Shown: in pieces, positions 1 through 6,990 of the stretch
Layout of the letters: each line of letters begins with the position of its first letter
How positions within the stretch are numbered: position 1 is the first letter of the stretch
IMG/VR virus record: IMGVR_UViG_3300035660_000048
Span: 1 to 34,153 of that record
From: a virus
DNA length: 34,153 nt
Reading direction: 5' to 3' (one strand)
Program-made: the position numbers and the translations under genes
The notes under the pieces: generated by a model
What the model was told of the DNA's origin: nothing
Databases searched by the model: none
What the model saw: only the letters and a program-made list of their open reading frames with translations

Positions 1-466
1 CACCTGCGTCAATCTCCCGCACCGTCCGCGGACAGCCGGCAGCCGCCGCGTCCGGCACGATCGGCACAGCCGCGAACTGGCTGAATCGCGACTCGATCTC
101 CCCCGCCTCTTTCCCGCTCACGATTTGTAGTGTAACTTCCGGAGCCGCCGAACGCTGCCCGTACTCCGCAATCGCCTCACGCACGATCCGAGCGACCACC
201 TGATCCTGGCTGCCGGAACGCTGAAGCTCCGGGAGCTCGCCGACCTCTTTCCCGGTCGAGAGCCAGATGAAAGTCCGGCCGGTCACCTGCGACGCTTTCA
301 GGAGGACTTTCACGGGCGGGCCATTCACGCCCTTTTCATAATTGTAATACGTGCTCGACAAAAGCCCGAGCGCTTTTGCAAATGCATTCGCAGTCATCGA
401 CGGCAGCATGCCCTCTCTCGCTTGTCTCAGTCTCAGACCTATCTCAACGGCGAGCGGCGATCCCAT
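1..466 (-). CDS. CI/LexA-like phage repressor, N-terminal 155 codons (runs off left edge)
   Basis: Reading the minus strand from the ATG at 466-464 gives an open frame to base 1, so the C-terminus lies outside the window. Residues about 7-70 look like an XRE-type helix-turn-helix (ANAFAKALGLLSSTYYNYEKG). A linker follows, then VPIVPDAAAAGCPR at 134-147, which resembles the start of the S24 (LexA/CI) autoprotease domain. Ala143-Gly144 would be the self-cleavage bond. The catalytic Ser and Lys would lie in the missing part. It is divergent from the Cro/Ner-like gene at 583, the usual immunity arrangement, and probably represses the promoter at 503-531. A weak AGGG lies 9 nt before the start. 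The repressor call is firm; SOS-type cleavage is inferred from the family. Confidence 0.85.
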   Translation of the reverse strand, partial: MGSPLAVEIGLRLRQAREGMLPSMTANAFAKALGLLSSTYYNYEKGVNGPPVKVLLKASQVTGRTFIWLSTGKEVGELPELQRSGSQDQVVARIVREAIAEYGQRSAAPEVTLQIVSGKEAGEIESRFSQFAAVPIVPDAAAAGCPRTVREIDAG

Positions 467-502
467 GGAAACAGACCCTAAAAGAAATCTGCGAAGTAGC
501 GC

Positions 503-531
503 TTGACACGCTCAAACCAGTGTGGTATTAT
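503..531 (+). promoter_or_regulatory. Sigma70-type early promoter
   Basis: TTGACA at 503-508 and TATTAT at 526-531 are separated by 17 nt, nearly perfect consensus. It faces the Cro/Ner-like gene and the early operon and lies in the intergenic region next to the divergent repressor, so it is the likely target of repression. The 11-mer CGCTTGACACG and the 8-mer TGTGGTAT recur in the promoter at 10006-10033. Confidence 0.85.
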
Positions 532-543
532 TCCAACGGCTGT

Positions 544-559
544 GGGCAAGTCCTTGCCC
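544..559. promoter_or_regulatory. Perfect inverted repeat at transcript start (operator or 5' stem-loop)
   Basis: GGGCAAG and CTTGCCC flank TC, equivalent to a 6-bp stem with a GTCC tetraloop. It begins about 6 nt after the predicted transcription start and ends 8 nt before the GGAGGT ribosome site of the GTG-started regulator. It could be a repressor/Cro operator or an mRNA 5'-end hairpin. Confidence 0.5.
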
Positions 560-582
560 CGCAGACCGGAGGTAGCATAGCA

Positions 583-804
583 GTGAACCCGAACGTTGTC
601 AACAGGAAAATCATCGAGGCGGGAATGAATCCGTCGCAGGTCGCTCGCCGGATCAGGTGCACCGACTATGCGCTCTCTCGCGTCGCCAATGGTCATCGCC
701 GGACTCGTCGCATTGTTGCGAAGCTCGTCCGGCTCTTCCCTGAACTCAGCGAGCATTTTGCGAAGGGCGAGCGGCCAGCCGTGGCCGCCCGGAAAGCGGG
801 ATGA
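583..804 (+). CDS. Cro/Ner-like small HTH regulator
   Basis: 73 residues from a GTG start. GGAGGT at 568-573 lies 9 nt upstream and fixes this start; an ATG much further upstream would overlap the promoter and repressor gene. The core NPSQVARRIRCTDYALSRVA is a helix-turn-helix with the second helix followed by basic residues (NGHRRTRR). First gene after the early promoter and divergent from the repressor, the position of Mu ner or lambdoid cro. It probably binds the same operator region to shut off repressor and early transcription; that role is inferred from position and fold. Confidence 0.7.
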   Translation: MNPNVVNRKIIEAGMNPSQVARRIRCTDYALSRVANGHRRTRRIVAKLVRLFPELSEHFAKGERPAVAARKAG

Positions 805-871
805 TCCCCAGTACATGAATGATACGCGCGGATCGCGAACCTGTCAACTATGTTGGCGGGACGAACTGAAA

Positions 872-890
872 CTCGGCAATGCCGAGGAGG
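872..890 (+). promoter_or_regulatory. Hairpin joined to a Shine-Dalgarno sequence
   Basis: CTCGGC / GCCGAG forms a 6-bp stem with a 3-nt loop, running directly into AGGAGG (885-890). The 3' arm plus SD (TCGGC..GCCGAGGAG) is the same as at 10068-10085. A GTG at 899 lies 8 nt after the SD. Confidence 0.4.
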
Positions 891-898
891 CGCGGGAC

Positions 899-1114
899 GT
901 GAAGCACGCCAGACCGAATCCACAGATTTCACAGATTCACAGAGATGAAACACCGGAGCGAGCATCCTCTCTGCATCTGTGTTCATCTGTGACATCTGTG
1001 GATAATCCCCCATCGAAAATCGCGTTCCCGCGCGAGGGCTCCGGCGGGCGTGTCATTCGCCAGTCGGCGAACAGAACCCGCCGGAGTCCGTTTTCGCCGA
1101 CGGAGAAAACATAA
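899..1114 (+). CDS. Possible small ORF over a repeat array, unknown
   Basis: 71 residues from GTG with a good AGGAGG at 885-890. Much of the N-terminal half (QISQIHRDE, LHLCSSVTSV) is translated from the two arms of a type C repeat, so the protein has no recognisable domain. The ribosome site is the main support. It may be a leader peptide or no gene at all. The stop codon TAA at 1112-1114 touches the next repeat. Confidence 0.25.
   Translation: MKHARPNPQISQIHRDETPERASSLHLCSSVTSVDNPPSKIAFPREGSGGRVIRQSANRTRRSPFSPTEKT
914..1005. repeat. Type C repeat, inverted pair
   Basis: Left arm 918-947 carries CCACAG, TTCACAG, ATTCACAGAG units; right arm 966-1002 carries the complementary CTCTG.ATCTGTG units. 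Together they can fold into a long imperfect hairpin. With type A1 it fills most of 805-1209, apart from the doubtful ORF at 899. Confidence 0.75.
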
Positions 1115-1170
1115 CCACTGATAACACGGATTCGATCCGTGGTATCCGAGATATCCGTGCTATCAGTGGT
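1114..1170. repeat. Type A palindromic repeat, copy 1
   Basis: Begins ACCACTGATAACACGGAT and ends ATCCGTGCTATCAGTGGT: two arms complementary over about 18 nt with a short centre. It is the most complete stem of the A family. Confidence 0.85.
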
Positions 1171-1209
1171 AAATCGCCCATCAATTAGGCCGAGATTGCC
1201 GAGGTCGAA

Positions 1210-1533
1210 ATGACGCAATATCAGGACCTCGTCTGGCGCGTATTCACCGAGAGTGACTCGCTCCAGGCCCTCACGCAACACGAGATCGCCGAGCGCACCG
1301 GCCTCCCGCTCACGACAGCTCATCGCGCGGTGCGGCGCCTCATTGCGCTCCGCTGGCTCTGCCTCTGCCAGGGCCGCGTGATCCTCGGGCCCCGGCTCGG
1401 CGAGACATGCATGTCGGTCGGCATGCAATGGGCCGGCAGCGCCATCGTCCTCAGCGGCCCGAAACCGCCAGCCGCTTCCAAGGGTCCCATAGGTCCTATT
1501 CGTCCTATCCGTCCTATCGGCAGGAGAACATGA
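1210..1533 (+). CDS. Winged-helix DNA-binding protein with repeat-encoded tail
   Basis: 107 residues; ATG with GAGG at 1201-1204. Residues about 18-60 (LTQHEIAERTGLPLTTAHRA, then VRRLIALRWL) match an IclR/MarR-like winged helix with recognition helix TTAHRAVRRL. The C-terminal GPIGPIRPIRPIGRR is translated from type B array 1484-1519, so the tail is a by-product of the repeat. The stop TGA overlaps the next ATG (ATGA at 1530), implying coupled translation. Probably an early transcriptional regulator; the target is unknown. Confidence 0.6.
   Translation: MTQYQDLVWRVFTESDSLQALTQHEIAERTGLPLTTAHRAVRRLIALRWLCLCQGRVILGPRLGETCMSVGMQWAGSAIVLSGPKPPAASKGPIGPIRPIRPIGRRT
1484..1519. repeat. Type B repeat array 1 (in frame)
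   Basis: Four units of about 9 bp (GGTCCCATA, GGTCCTATT, CGTCCTATC, CGTCCTATC), read through in the GPI frame at the C-terminus of the winged-helix gene. Confidence 0.85.
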
Positions 1534-1796
1534 CCATCGGCGCTCAGCTCCCGCTCTTCTGCGAGTTCTGCATCGTTGGCCAGCCCCAGCTCGTCGCCGA
1601 CGACAACAACAAACCCATCCTGGAATGTGCCAAGTGCGGCAGCGTGTTCGTGATCGTCGGCAGGCGCTGGCGCCGCCGGCTCACAGTCATTGACGGCGTA
1701 GATGTCCTGGACAGTCCGCCGGAGAGCGAGAACACCACTGATAGCACGGATAACGCGGATAGCCCCGATCGGGAACAGCAAGGGGATCAGGAATGA
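1530..1796 (+). CDS. Small zinc-ribbon protein
   Basis: 88 residues; ATG preceded by AGGAG and overlapping the previous stop. CEFC near residue 11 and CAKCG near 34 form a two-CxxC zinc ribbon. A basic stretch (GRRWRRRLTV) follows. The tail NTTDSTDNADSPDR is translated from a type A-like repeat (about 1733-1770). The gene ends in ATGA, overlapping the next. Probably a nucleic-acid-binding early protein; function unknown. Confidence 0.55.
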   Translation: MTIGAQLPLFCEFCIVGQPQLVADDNNKPILECAKCGSVFVIVGRRWRRRLTVIDGVDVLDSPPESENTTDSTDNADSPDREQQGDQE

Positions 1797-2095
1797 GGCG
1801 CGAGCAGAAAATCGCCGAACTCAAACAGATCATCGGGCATTGCCGGATCGCCGAAGAACATTTCGAAGCGAATATGATCGATTGCCAACGGCATCTTCGA
1901 AACGATCTCTTATTCCTCCGTCGAGCCAAGCAATTGGTCAAAGCCGGAGAGGACAAGAAATTGGTCACGGCAGCCGACGCTAATATCCGCGCGTTCAAGC
2001 GCGCCTTCGCCGACTTTGCTGAGTTGATCGAGTCTTCGCGGATCCAACGGATGATTGCCGAGAAAATGTTGAAGGAGACCAGGAATGAAGCGTGA
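1793..2095 (+). CDS. Small helical early protein, unknown
   Basis: 100 residues, start overlapping the previous stop. Almost entirely charged helix with regular hydrophobic spacing (HLRNDLLFLRRAKQL), suggesting a coiled coil. No enzyme motif. Its last codons overlap the next start by 11 nt, so the five genes 1210-2960 form one tightly coupled block. Confidence 0.55.
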   Translation: MRREQKIAELKQIIGHCRIAEEHFEANMIDCQRHLRNDLLFLRRAKQLVKAGEDKKLVTAADANIRAFKRAFADFAELIESSRIQRMIAEKMLKETRNEA

Positions 2096-2960
2096 GGAAA
2101 AGAACACCGGAGCCACGCCCGCGCAGCACGCAGCCGTCACAGCGATCACACAGGCCGAGAAGGACAAGACGATCGCCGACCGCCAGTTCGAGGTCATGCT
2201 CCGGCCCTTCGCACAGCCGGGAGAATTCAACCGTGCGGAGAACATGGCGTTCATCCAATCCATGTTCCGCGATGCCGCCGACCGCATTCTCAATGCTGGC
2301 TGTGCGCTAATTTGCCATAAGGCGAATCTCAAGCACGGCGAATTCCTTGAGGATCTTGAGCGTTACGGCATCCCGATTCGAATGGCCGCACGGGCCATGA
2401 ACGCGGCTCGAAAACTGCGGAATGTAAGGGAATTAGTAAACGGCGCTAATTTGACCGCCTCAAAAGTTCTCATTCTTGCGGAAGAAATGACACAGGACGA
2501 GGCCAAAGAGCTTCTGGAAGGCGAGACGGTTGGCACGTTGACACTCGACCAGTTCCAACGCATGACGACCGACGAGGCGCGCGAGGCAGCCCGCGCCGCG
2601 AGCAAGCGCGAACATCGGAATCGCCAGGAGAGGGACAGCCTGCGCAGCCAACTCAACACCGCCCTTGATGAGAATGCGTCGCTTCGCGAGCAACAACTCC
2701 CGGCCGACGAACTCGCCTGCATGAAAGCCCTCAGCGAGTGGGAGGCGGGATTCTACGGCCAGATGCATCGCATCAAGGGCATCGAGCCCGAGCGGTGGCA
2801 GATCACCTGCATCGAAGCGGCGCAAATACTGAGCCGTGTCGCCGAGCTACTCGAAGCCAGGATACCACACTTCACGCGGATTCAGAGCGAGATGTTCGCC
2901 GCCGAGGAGGAGGCCGAGCAGAACGGCCCGGCGCGGGATAGCCGGAGACAGAAGAAGTGA
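2085..2960 (+). CDS. DUF3102-like phage protein
   Basis: 291 residues; AAGGAG at 2072-2077 lies 7 nt before the ATG. Residues about 75-105 (GCALICHKANLKHGEFLEDL, then ERYGIPIRMAARAMNAARKL) resemble the DUF3102 motif, in which a host-like region with HGEF.. is followed by an HTH-like helix. The middle (170-210) is a strongly charged coiled coil, and the C-terminus is acidic then basic. DUF3102 proteins occur in phages and plasmids and may bind DNA; the exact role is unknown. The stop TGA is shared with the first base of type A copy 2. Confidence 0.5.
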   Translation: MKREEKNTGATPAQHAAVTAITQAEKDKTIADRQFEVMLRPFAQPGEFNRAENMAFIQSMFRDAADRILNAGCALICHKANLKHGEFLEDLERYGIPIRMAARAMNAARKLRNVRELVNGANLTASKVLILAEEMTQDEAKELLEGETVGTLTLDQFQRMTTDEAREAARAASKREHRNRQERDSLRSQLNTALDENASLREQQLPADELACMKALSEWEAGFYGQMHRIKGIEPERWQITCIEAAQILSRVAELLEARIPHFTRIQSEMFAAEEEAEQNGPARDSRRQKK

Positions 2961-3030
2961 CCACTGATAACACGGATAGCACGGATTCAATCCTATCCTC
3001 GTTATCCCAATCATCCGTGCTATCTGTGGT
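2960..3030. repeat. Type A palindromic repeat, copy 2
   Basis: Starts at the last base of the upstream stop codon (TGACCACTGATAAC) and ends with ATCCGTGCTATCTGTGGT. The arms are complementary with a few mismatches. Confidence 0.85.
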
Positions 3031-3060
3031 CAAAACGACACTCGAATACCAGGAGATTCG

Positions 3061-3312
3061 ATGGAAGCGCAAACGGCACAGGCCGATCCGACGAAGGTCG
3101 TCATTCAGATCAGCCCAGCCGCGAACGGGATGCTCCTCTCGGCCACCCGCGATACCGGCATGCAGCTCGTCGTGATCGAGCACTCAGCCGATCTCGCGCG
3201 GCGAGTCGGCCTGATCGTCGAGAACATCCTGTCCGGCCGCCCGGCCCTCCATCGCGCCGACGAAATGTCCGATTCACCACAGAGGCACCGAGACGCAGAG
3301 AAGGAGACATGA
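3061..3312 (+). CDS. Small early protein, unknown
   Basis: 83 residues; ATG preceded by CAGGAG. Residues 1-65 look like a compact alpha/beta fold (KVVIQISPAANGMLLSA). The last 13 residues (DSPQRHRDAEKET) are read from a type C repeat, which also supplies the purine-rich ribosome site of the next gene. The stop is part of ATGA, just before the next start. No family recognised. Confidence 0.5.
   Translation: MEAQTAQADPTKVVIQISPAANGMLLSATRDTGMQLVVIEHSADLARRVGLIVENILSGRPALHRADEMSDSPQRHRDAEKET
3273..3308. repeat. Type C repeat array
   Basis: CACCACAGAG-GCACCGAGA-CGCAGAG units of about 9 bp ending in AAGGAG, which serves as the ribosome site for the gene at 3314. Confidence 0.8.
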
Positions 3313-3313
3313 A

Positions 3314-3508
3314 ATGGTGAAGCTCATCGAGATCGAGCAGCTCGACTTGACGGGGTTGGCCGAGCTCCAGCACCGCATTCTCACGAGGAAAATGCTCCTG
3401 CTGGAGGACCGCAAGCGCGATCTCCACGCGCAGATCGCCGAGATCGACGACGAGCTCCGCGGCATCGGCTACGCCCTGAGACCGATTGGCTCATCATCGG
3501 TCCGATAG
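3314..3508 (+). CDS. Small coiled-coil early protein
   Basis: 64 residues; AAGGAG about 8 nt upstream comes from the preceding type C repeat. A leucine/arginine-rich helix spans residues 15-55 (LQHRILTRKMLLLEDRKRDL). The TAG stop lies inside type B array 2. The C-terminal IGSSSVR is partly repeat-encoded. Function unknown. Confidence 0.5.
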   Translation: MVKLIEIEQLDLTGLAELQHRILTRKMLLLEDRKRDLHAQIAEIDDELRGIGYALRPIGSSSVR

Positions 3509-3524
3509 GTCCTATACGTCCTAT
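3498..3524. repeat. Type B repeat array 2
   Basis: Three 9-bp units (GGTCCGATA, GGTCCTATA, CGTCCTAT). The first provides the TAG stop of the upstream gene. Confidence 0.85.
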
Positions 3525-3550
3525 TTTCTCGCAGGCCAGCGGGGAATGCG

Positions 3551-5260
3551 ATGCGATTGGAAGCAGCACAAATCGACCAGCTCGCCGAAAATCTGAGCGA
3601 AGCATGCGGGGCATCCGCCAGGGCCGATATCATCCGCCGAGCCGCCGACCATTACGGCCTCGCAGCCGCGACGATCTACCGATACCTCGATGAATCCGGC
3701 CGGGGCAGTGGCCGAGCTCCGAGGTCCGACGTGGCGACGTGGCGTTCACTCGCCACGCCATCCGCGCTCGCGAAACTCGCCGCTCTCGTCCTCAAAGGAC
3801 GCGGCAAACTCCCCGCCGCCGAGGCGATCAAAATCGCCGAGGACTCCGGCTGGATCGCAGCCGACTCGCTCTCGCCGGCGTATCTCAATCGCTATATCCG
3901 CTCGTCCGACATCGCCCGCACTGAGGAACAGGCGAAGCTCCAGTCCGCGCACGTCTCACTCCGCTCGCTCCATCCGAACCACGTGCATCAGTACGACACG
4001 ACGCTGTTCTCTCAGTGGTATCTCGAACAGGACGGATCGGTTCATTTCCCCGGGCTCGCGCACGAGGTCTGGCGGAACAAGCCGCCGAAGGACGGCCGAG
4101 TCCGGGTCATCCGCTCGATGCTCACCGATCATTTCTCCGGGGCGTTCTACGTCAACTACTCGACGACCGACCGGCGAACCGACATGGCCGCGTTCCTCTA
4201 CCAGGCATGGCAGAGGAAAGAGGATCATGAATCCTATCCGTTCTGCGGCCTGCCTCAGATTCTCTATCTCGACAAAGGCGCGGCGGCACACGCCGCCGAA
4301 TCGCGCAATTTGTTCTCCCGGCTCCGCGTCCAGCCGATCCCTCACGAGCCGGGCAATCCACGCGCGAAAGGCCAAGTGGAAAACATGATGCGCGTCTGGG
4401 AGAATCGGTTCGAGCTCCGGCTCACGTTCCAGCGACCCCGCTCCATCGCCGAACTCAATCATCTCGCCTATCAGGAGGCCATCCGGCTCAACGCCGAGCT
4501 CGTCCACCGCCGCACGGGTCTCTCGCGCTCGGCCTGCTGGAGCTCGGCGATGGCAGCCGCGGTCGAGGCCTCCGATGTGCAGGGTTCGAGTTTCGATATT
4601 CGAGTTTCGAGTTTCCCCTTCCGCCTGCCGCCGCCCTGGCCCCGCTATCAGCAGCTCTTCACCGCCGCCCGCTCGGCGAAGGCAAATCGCGCCGGACTCA
4701 TCCACATCGACGGCAACGTCTATCGCCTCCCCGGCGAGCTCCGCGAGATTCTCGATCACACTATCCACTACATCCTCTCCCCGTTCTCCGAGGACTCGGC
4801 CATCGACCTCATCCTCGGTCAGGAAGGCATGCCCGGCTGCGAGTATCTCACGCTCGCGCCGATCCCGAAACTCGCCGGCGGATTCCTCGCCACCGCCGCC
4901 GTCATCGGCCAGGAGTTCAAGGGCGTCCGCGACTCCGCCGGCGAACAGAATCGGAAACAGGTCGCGGCGATCTCGCTCGATGGCGCTCGCCCGTTCGTCG
5001 AGCACCGGCCCGCCGCCCAGTTCGCCGTCCCCGTCCCCCAGCTCCGCGTCGCCGATGAACCGATCGAGCGCCGGATCGGCAAGCTCGATGCGATCCTGCG
5101 ACTGCGCAAATCGCTCGGCCGGCGCTTCACGCCGGACGAGAAGGACATCATTCACGCGGCCTGGGGCGACACAGTGGCCGAGCACGAGATCGCTGCGATG
5201 CTCGATTCGCTCTCTCAAGAACAGTCATCGGCCGCCCGGAGTGCGGCCGTTGCTGGCTGA
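3551..5260 (+). CDS. MuA-like DDE transposase
   Basis: 569 residues. The N-terminus has an HTH-like segment (ADIIRRAADHYGLAAATIYR, about 25-44). The catalytic core has the three acidic residues of an RNase H-fold transposase: D149 in HQYDTT, D241 in LYLDKG and E277 in KGQVENM, with 35 residues between the second and third (D-35-E). A Mu-type beta-barrel region probably follows (about 375-420). It would cut and join phage ends to target DNA, giving integration and replicative transposition. GGGG at 3541 is the ribosome site. Residues 345-357 (GSSFDIRVSSFPF) come from an in-frame type E repeat between core and barrel. Shorter than Mu A (663). The MuB-like gene follows. Confidence 0.92.
   Translation: MRLEAAQIDQLAENLSEACGASARADIIRRAADHYGLAAATIYRYLDESGRGSGRAPRSDVATWRSLATPSALAKLAALVLKGRGKLPAAEAIKIAEDSGWIAADSLSPAYLNRYIRSSDIARTEEQAKLQSAHVSLRSLHPNHVHQYDTTLFSQWYLEQDGSVHFPGLAHEVWRNKPPKDGRVRVIRSMLTDHFSGAFYVNYSTTDRRTDMAAFLYQAWQRKEDHESYPFCGLPQILYLDKGAAAHAAESRNLFSRLRVQPIPHEPGNPRAKGQVENMMRVWENRFELRLTFQRPRSIAELNHLAYQEAIRLNAELVHRRTGLSRSACWSSAMAAAVEASDVQGSSFDIRVSSFPFRLPPPWPRYQQLFTAARSAKANRAGLIHIDGNVYRLPGELREILDHTIHYILSPFSEDSAIDLILGQEGMPGCEYLTLAPIPKLAGGFLATAAVIGQEFKGVRDSAGEQNRKQVAAISLDGARPFVEHRPAAQFAVPVPQLRVADEPIERRIGKLDAILRLRKSLGRRFTPDEKDIIHAAWGDTVAEHEIAAMLDSLSQEQSSAARSAAVAG
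4585..4616. repeat. Type E repeat inside the transposase gene
   Basis: TTCGAGTTTCGATATTCGAG and following GAGTTTC units with a 7-bp period, in frame at transposase residues about 345-357. A second array is at 13939-13963. Confidence 0.75.
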
Positions 5261-5287
5261 TAGCTGAAAGCTGATAGCTGATAGCTT
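5255..5287. repeat. Type D repeat
   Basis: Tandem AGCTGAT/AGCTGAA units (7-bp period), overlapping the transposase stop codon region. Confidence 0.8.
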
Positions 5288-5328
5288 GGATATGAGATGC
5301 GCACGGATGCGTTTGAGGTTTCTCAGTC

Positions 5329-6696
5329 ATGGGCTGGCAGTTCAATCTCGCATTCCTGCGCCGGATCATCGGCTCTCGGAAATCCGATCAGGGCGAGGTC
5401 GCTCAGCTCGTGCGGAAAACCCGATACGCCGTCCACGAATGGTATCGCGGCCGTCGGGTCCCGCGCTGGCAGGCGCTCTGCGCGTTAGCCGATCTTCGGG
5501 GCGTGGCTGACATGGCGATGTTTTTCACTCAAGGAAGGGTGATCGACGTGCCGCTGAAACTCAAGGACGTGCTGGACCGCGAGGAGATCACGCAGGGCCG
5601 GCTCTCGCGCGAGACGGACATCCCGCGTTCGACGCTCTGGGGAATCGTCCACGGCTCCCGTCCAGCCACGAGCCAGCAGCGGTCGGCTATCGAGCGATTC
5701 CTGTCCGTGCACAACGTCCGTGTCAGTCCGTCTCTCTGGCAGCCGGACTCTGATTCGCTCAAGGCGCTGAAATCGCGCGGCCGGACTGACTACCGATCCG
5801 GCTGGGGCATCGAAATCATGGAAAGGAGATCACAACCCATGTTGTCCAACGAGGCCAGGGAACATTGGGGTCTGCTCGCCGACCCGTGGGTCAACGAACT
5901 CGACGGCGTCGATTCGTTGTTCCAGTGGCGCGGACTGACGAGGGCCGAGAACGCGCTCCGACTCGCAGCGCTCCATCAGGGATTCGTCGCACTCATCGGC
6001 GAGTGCGGCTGCGGCAAAACCACCGCACTCCGCAAAGTGATGCACCGGCTCGACGACGATCCGGCCTATGTCATCTCGCGAGTCCGCCAGATCGAGGCCG
6101 AGAAACTCACAGCCGGCAGCATCTGCGACGCACTCGTCCTCGACCTCACGAACGGCGGCGAGCAGCCGCGACTGCGGCTCGAACAGAAAGCTCGTCAGGT
6201 CGGCCACATCCTCGAGGGGATCGCCAAGGCGAATCGCCGGGCGGTGCTCGTCATCGACGAGGCCCACGTCCTGAGCTGGCAGACGCTCCGCTCGCTCAAG
6301 CGATTCTGGGAGTTTGAGCTCGGCTTCCGCCGGCTGCTCGGCATCATTCTCGTCGGTCAGCCACCCCTGAAGGGGAAGCTCGGCTCGTGGGATTTGGAGG
6401 AGATCGGACGACGCTGCCAGATCATCGAGATGGAACCGCTCTCCTCGAGCGATCTGCCGAACTATATCCGGTTCAAACTCGCGCGCGCCGGCTGCAAACG
6501 GGACATCATCGAGGACGACGGACTCCGCGCCATTCGCCGGGCGAAGGCGACGACGCCACTCGCCGTCTGCAACGTCATGCACGCGGGGATGGAGCTCGCA
6601 GCGGAAACGGGAACACGCTCGATCAACGCTGAGATCGTCGAGCACGCACTGCGCGGATTCGCAGCGAGGCAGCAGGAGGCGGAGAAACCGGAGTAG
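5329..6696 (+). CDS. MuB/TniB-like AAA+ ATPase with two N-terminal HTH domains
   Basis: 455 residues. Walker A GECGCGKTT at 224-232 and Walker B AVLVIDEA at 305-312, then IILVGQPPL, a sensor-like strand typical of ExeA/TniB/MuB ATPases. Residues about 20-60 and 77-130 each look like an HTH (GEVAQLVRKTRYAVHEWYRG; ITQGRLSRETDIPRSTLWG). In Mu, MuB binds DNA non-specifically, selects targets and activates MuA; it also has an N-terminal HTH. GAGG at 5315-5318 is the ribosome site. An internal in-frame ATG at 5839 (MLSNEAREHWGLL) has a strong AAGGAG 11 nt before it, so a second, shorter ATPase-only product is possible. Confidence 0.85.
   Translation: MGWQFNLAFLRRIIGSRKSDQGEVAQLVRKTRYAVHEWYRGRRVPRWQALCALADLRGVADMAMFFTQGRVIDVPLKLKDVLDREEITQGRLSRETDIPRSTLWGIVHGSRPATSQQRSAIERFLSVHNVRVSPSLWQPDSDSLKALKSRGRTDYRSGWGIEIMERRSQPMLSNEAREHWGLLADPWVNELDGVDSLFQWRGLTRAENALRLAALHQGFVALIGECGCGKTTALRKVMHRLDDDPAYVISRVRQIEAEKLTAGSICDALVLDLTNGGEQPRLRLEQKARQVGHILEGIAKANRRAVLVIDEAHVLSWQTLRSLKRFWEFELGFRRLLGIILVGQPPLKGKLGSWDLEEIGRRCQIIEMEPLSSSDLPNYIRFKLARAGCKRDIIEDDGLRAIRRAKATTPLAVCNVMHAGMELAAETGTRSINAEIVEHALRGFAARQQEAEKPE
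5839..6696 (+). CDS. Possible internal-start ATPase-only product of the MuB-like gene
   Basis: AAAGGAG (5822-5828) precedes ATG 5839 in the same frame as the long product. The 285-residue product begins MLSNEAREHWGLLADPW, a plausible natural N-terminus for an ExeA/TniB-type ATPase. This may be a relic of a gene fusion or a second initiation site. It shares its C-terminus with the 455-residue protein. Confidence 0.4.
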   Translation: MLSNEAREHWGLLADPWVNELDGVDSLFQWRGLTRAENALRLAALHQGFVALIGECGCGKTTALRKVMHRLDDDPAYVISRVRQIEAEKLTAGSICDALVLDLTNGGEQPRLRLEQKARQVGHILEGIAKANRRAVLVIDEAHVLSWQTLRSLKRFWEFELGFRRLLGIILVGQPPLKGKLGSWDLEEIGRRCQIIEMEPLSSSDLPNYIRFKLARAGCKRDIIEDDGLRAIRRAKATTPLAVCNVMHAGMELAAETGTRSINAEIVEHALRGFAARQQEAEKPE

Positions 6697-6699
6697 GAT

Positions 6700-6736
6700 T
6701 TTCACCACAGAGGCCATAGAGAGGACAAGGAAAAAA
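6700..6736. repeat. Type C repeat array
   Basis: TTTTCACCACAGAGGCCATA followed by AGAGAGGACAAGGAAAA. The purine-rich end provides the ribosome site of the gene at 6738. Confidence 0.7.
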
Positions 6737-6737
6737 G

Positions 6738-6953
6738 GTGAATCCGAAGACTGGTGAGGTGAGGCAGTTTGCACAGGGAGAGGGAATCCCGAAGAGCTGG
6801 GTCGAGTTGGAAAATATTCCGGACCCGAATTGCATGACCTGCTACGGCAAGGGCTCCGTCAAGAACGTGGAGCTGGACCGATGGGTTCCGTGCCGATGCA
6901 CGATTTCGAGACGTGGGCTAGGATTGTCGAGCATGCCGCGGCCGACATCTTGA
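6738..6953 (+). CDS. Small protein with DnaJ-like zinc ribbon
   Basis: 71 residues from GTG. CMTCYGKGS at about 32-40 and CRC at about 52-54 give a CxxCxGxG..CxC pattern, similar to half of a DnaJ cysteine-rich repeat. AAGGAAAAAAG lies upstream. The last 15 residues lack pattern and overlap another small frame (6881-6979). Function unknown. Confidence 0.45.
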   Translation: MNPKTGEVRQFAQGEGIPKSWVELENIPDPNCMTCYGKGSVKNVELDRWVPCRCTISRRGLGLSSMPRPTS

Positions 6954-6979
6954 CCCTCGCCGAGCAGTTGGCGAACTAG
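6881..6979 (+). CDS. Possible 32-residue overlapping small protein
   Basis: ATG at 6881 has GGAG 8 nt upstream (6869-6872). The product has a helical segment TWARIVEHAAADILTLAEQL and ends 12 nt before the next small gene. It overlaps the zinc-ribbon gene in a different frame. Supported only by its ribosome site, spacing and amphipathic look. Confidence 0.3.
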   Translation: MGSVPMHDFETWARIVEHAAADILTLAEQLAN

Positions 6980-6990
6980 GGGAAACCCAC

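Noticed and set aside
376-582. Upstream extension of the Cro/Ner-like frame
   Set aside because: It would run through the promoter and into the divergent repressor; GTG 583 has a good ribosome site and fits the HTH domain.
668-898. Start of a 148-codon frame overlapping the Cro/Ner-like gene
   Set aside because: No ribosome site, and overlaps a convincing gene; only the part from 899 has any support.
1484-1519. CRISPR array
   Set aside because: The repeats have 7-9 bp units without spacers, are scattered at many junctions and no cas genes are present.
3956-5218. 420-codon open frame on the minus strand opposite the transposase
   Set aside because: The plus strand has a clear DDE transposase. 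Long antisense frames are expected with this GC-rich codon use, and the protein has no motif.
5830-6774. 314-codon minus-strand frame opposite the ATPase
   Set aside because: The plus strand carries Walker A and B; the antisense product has no features.
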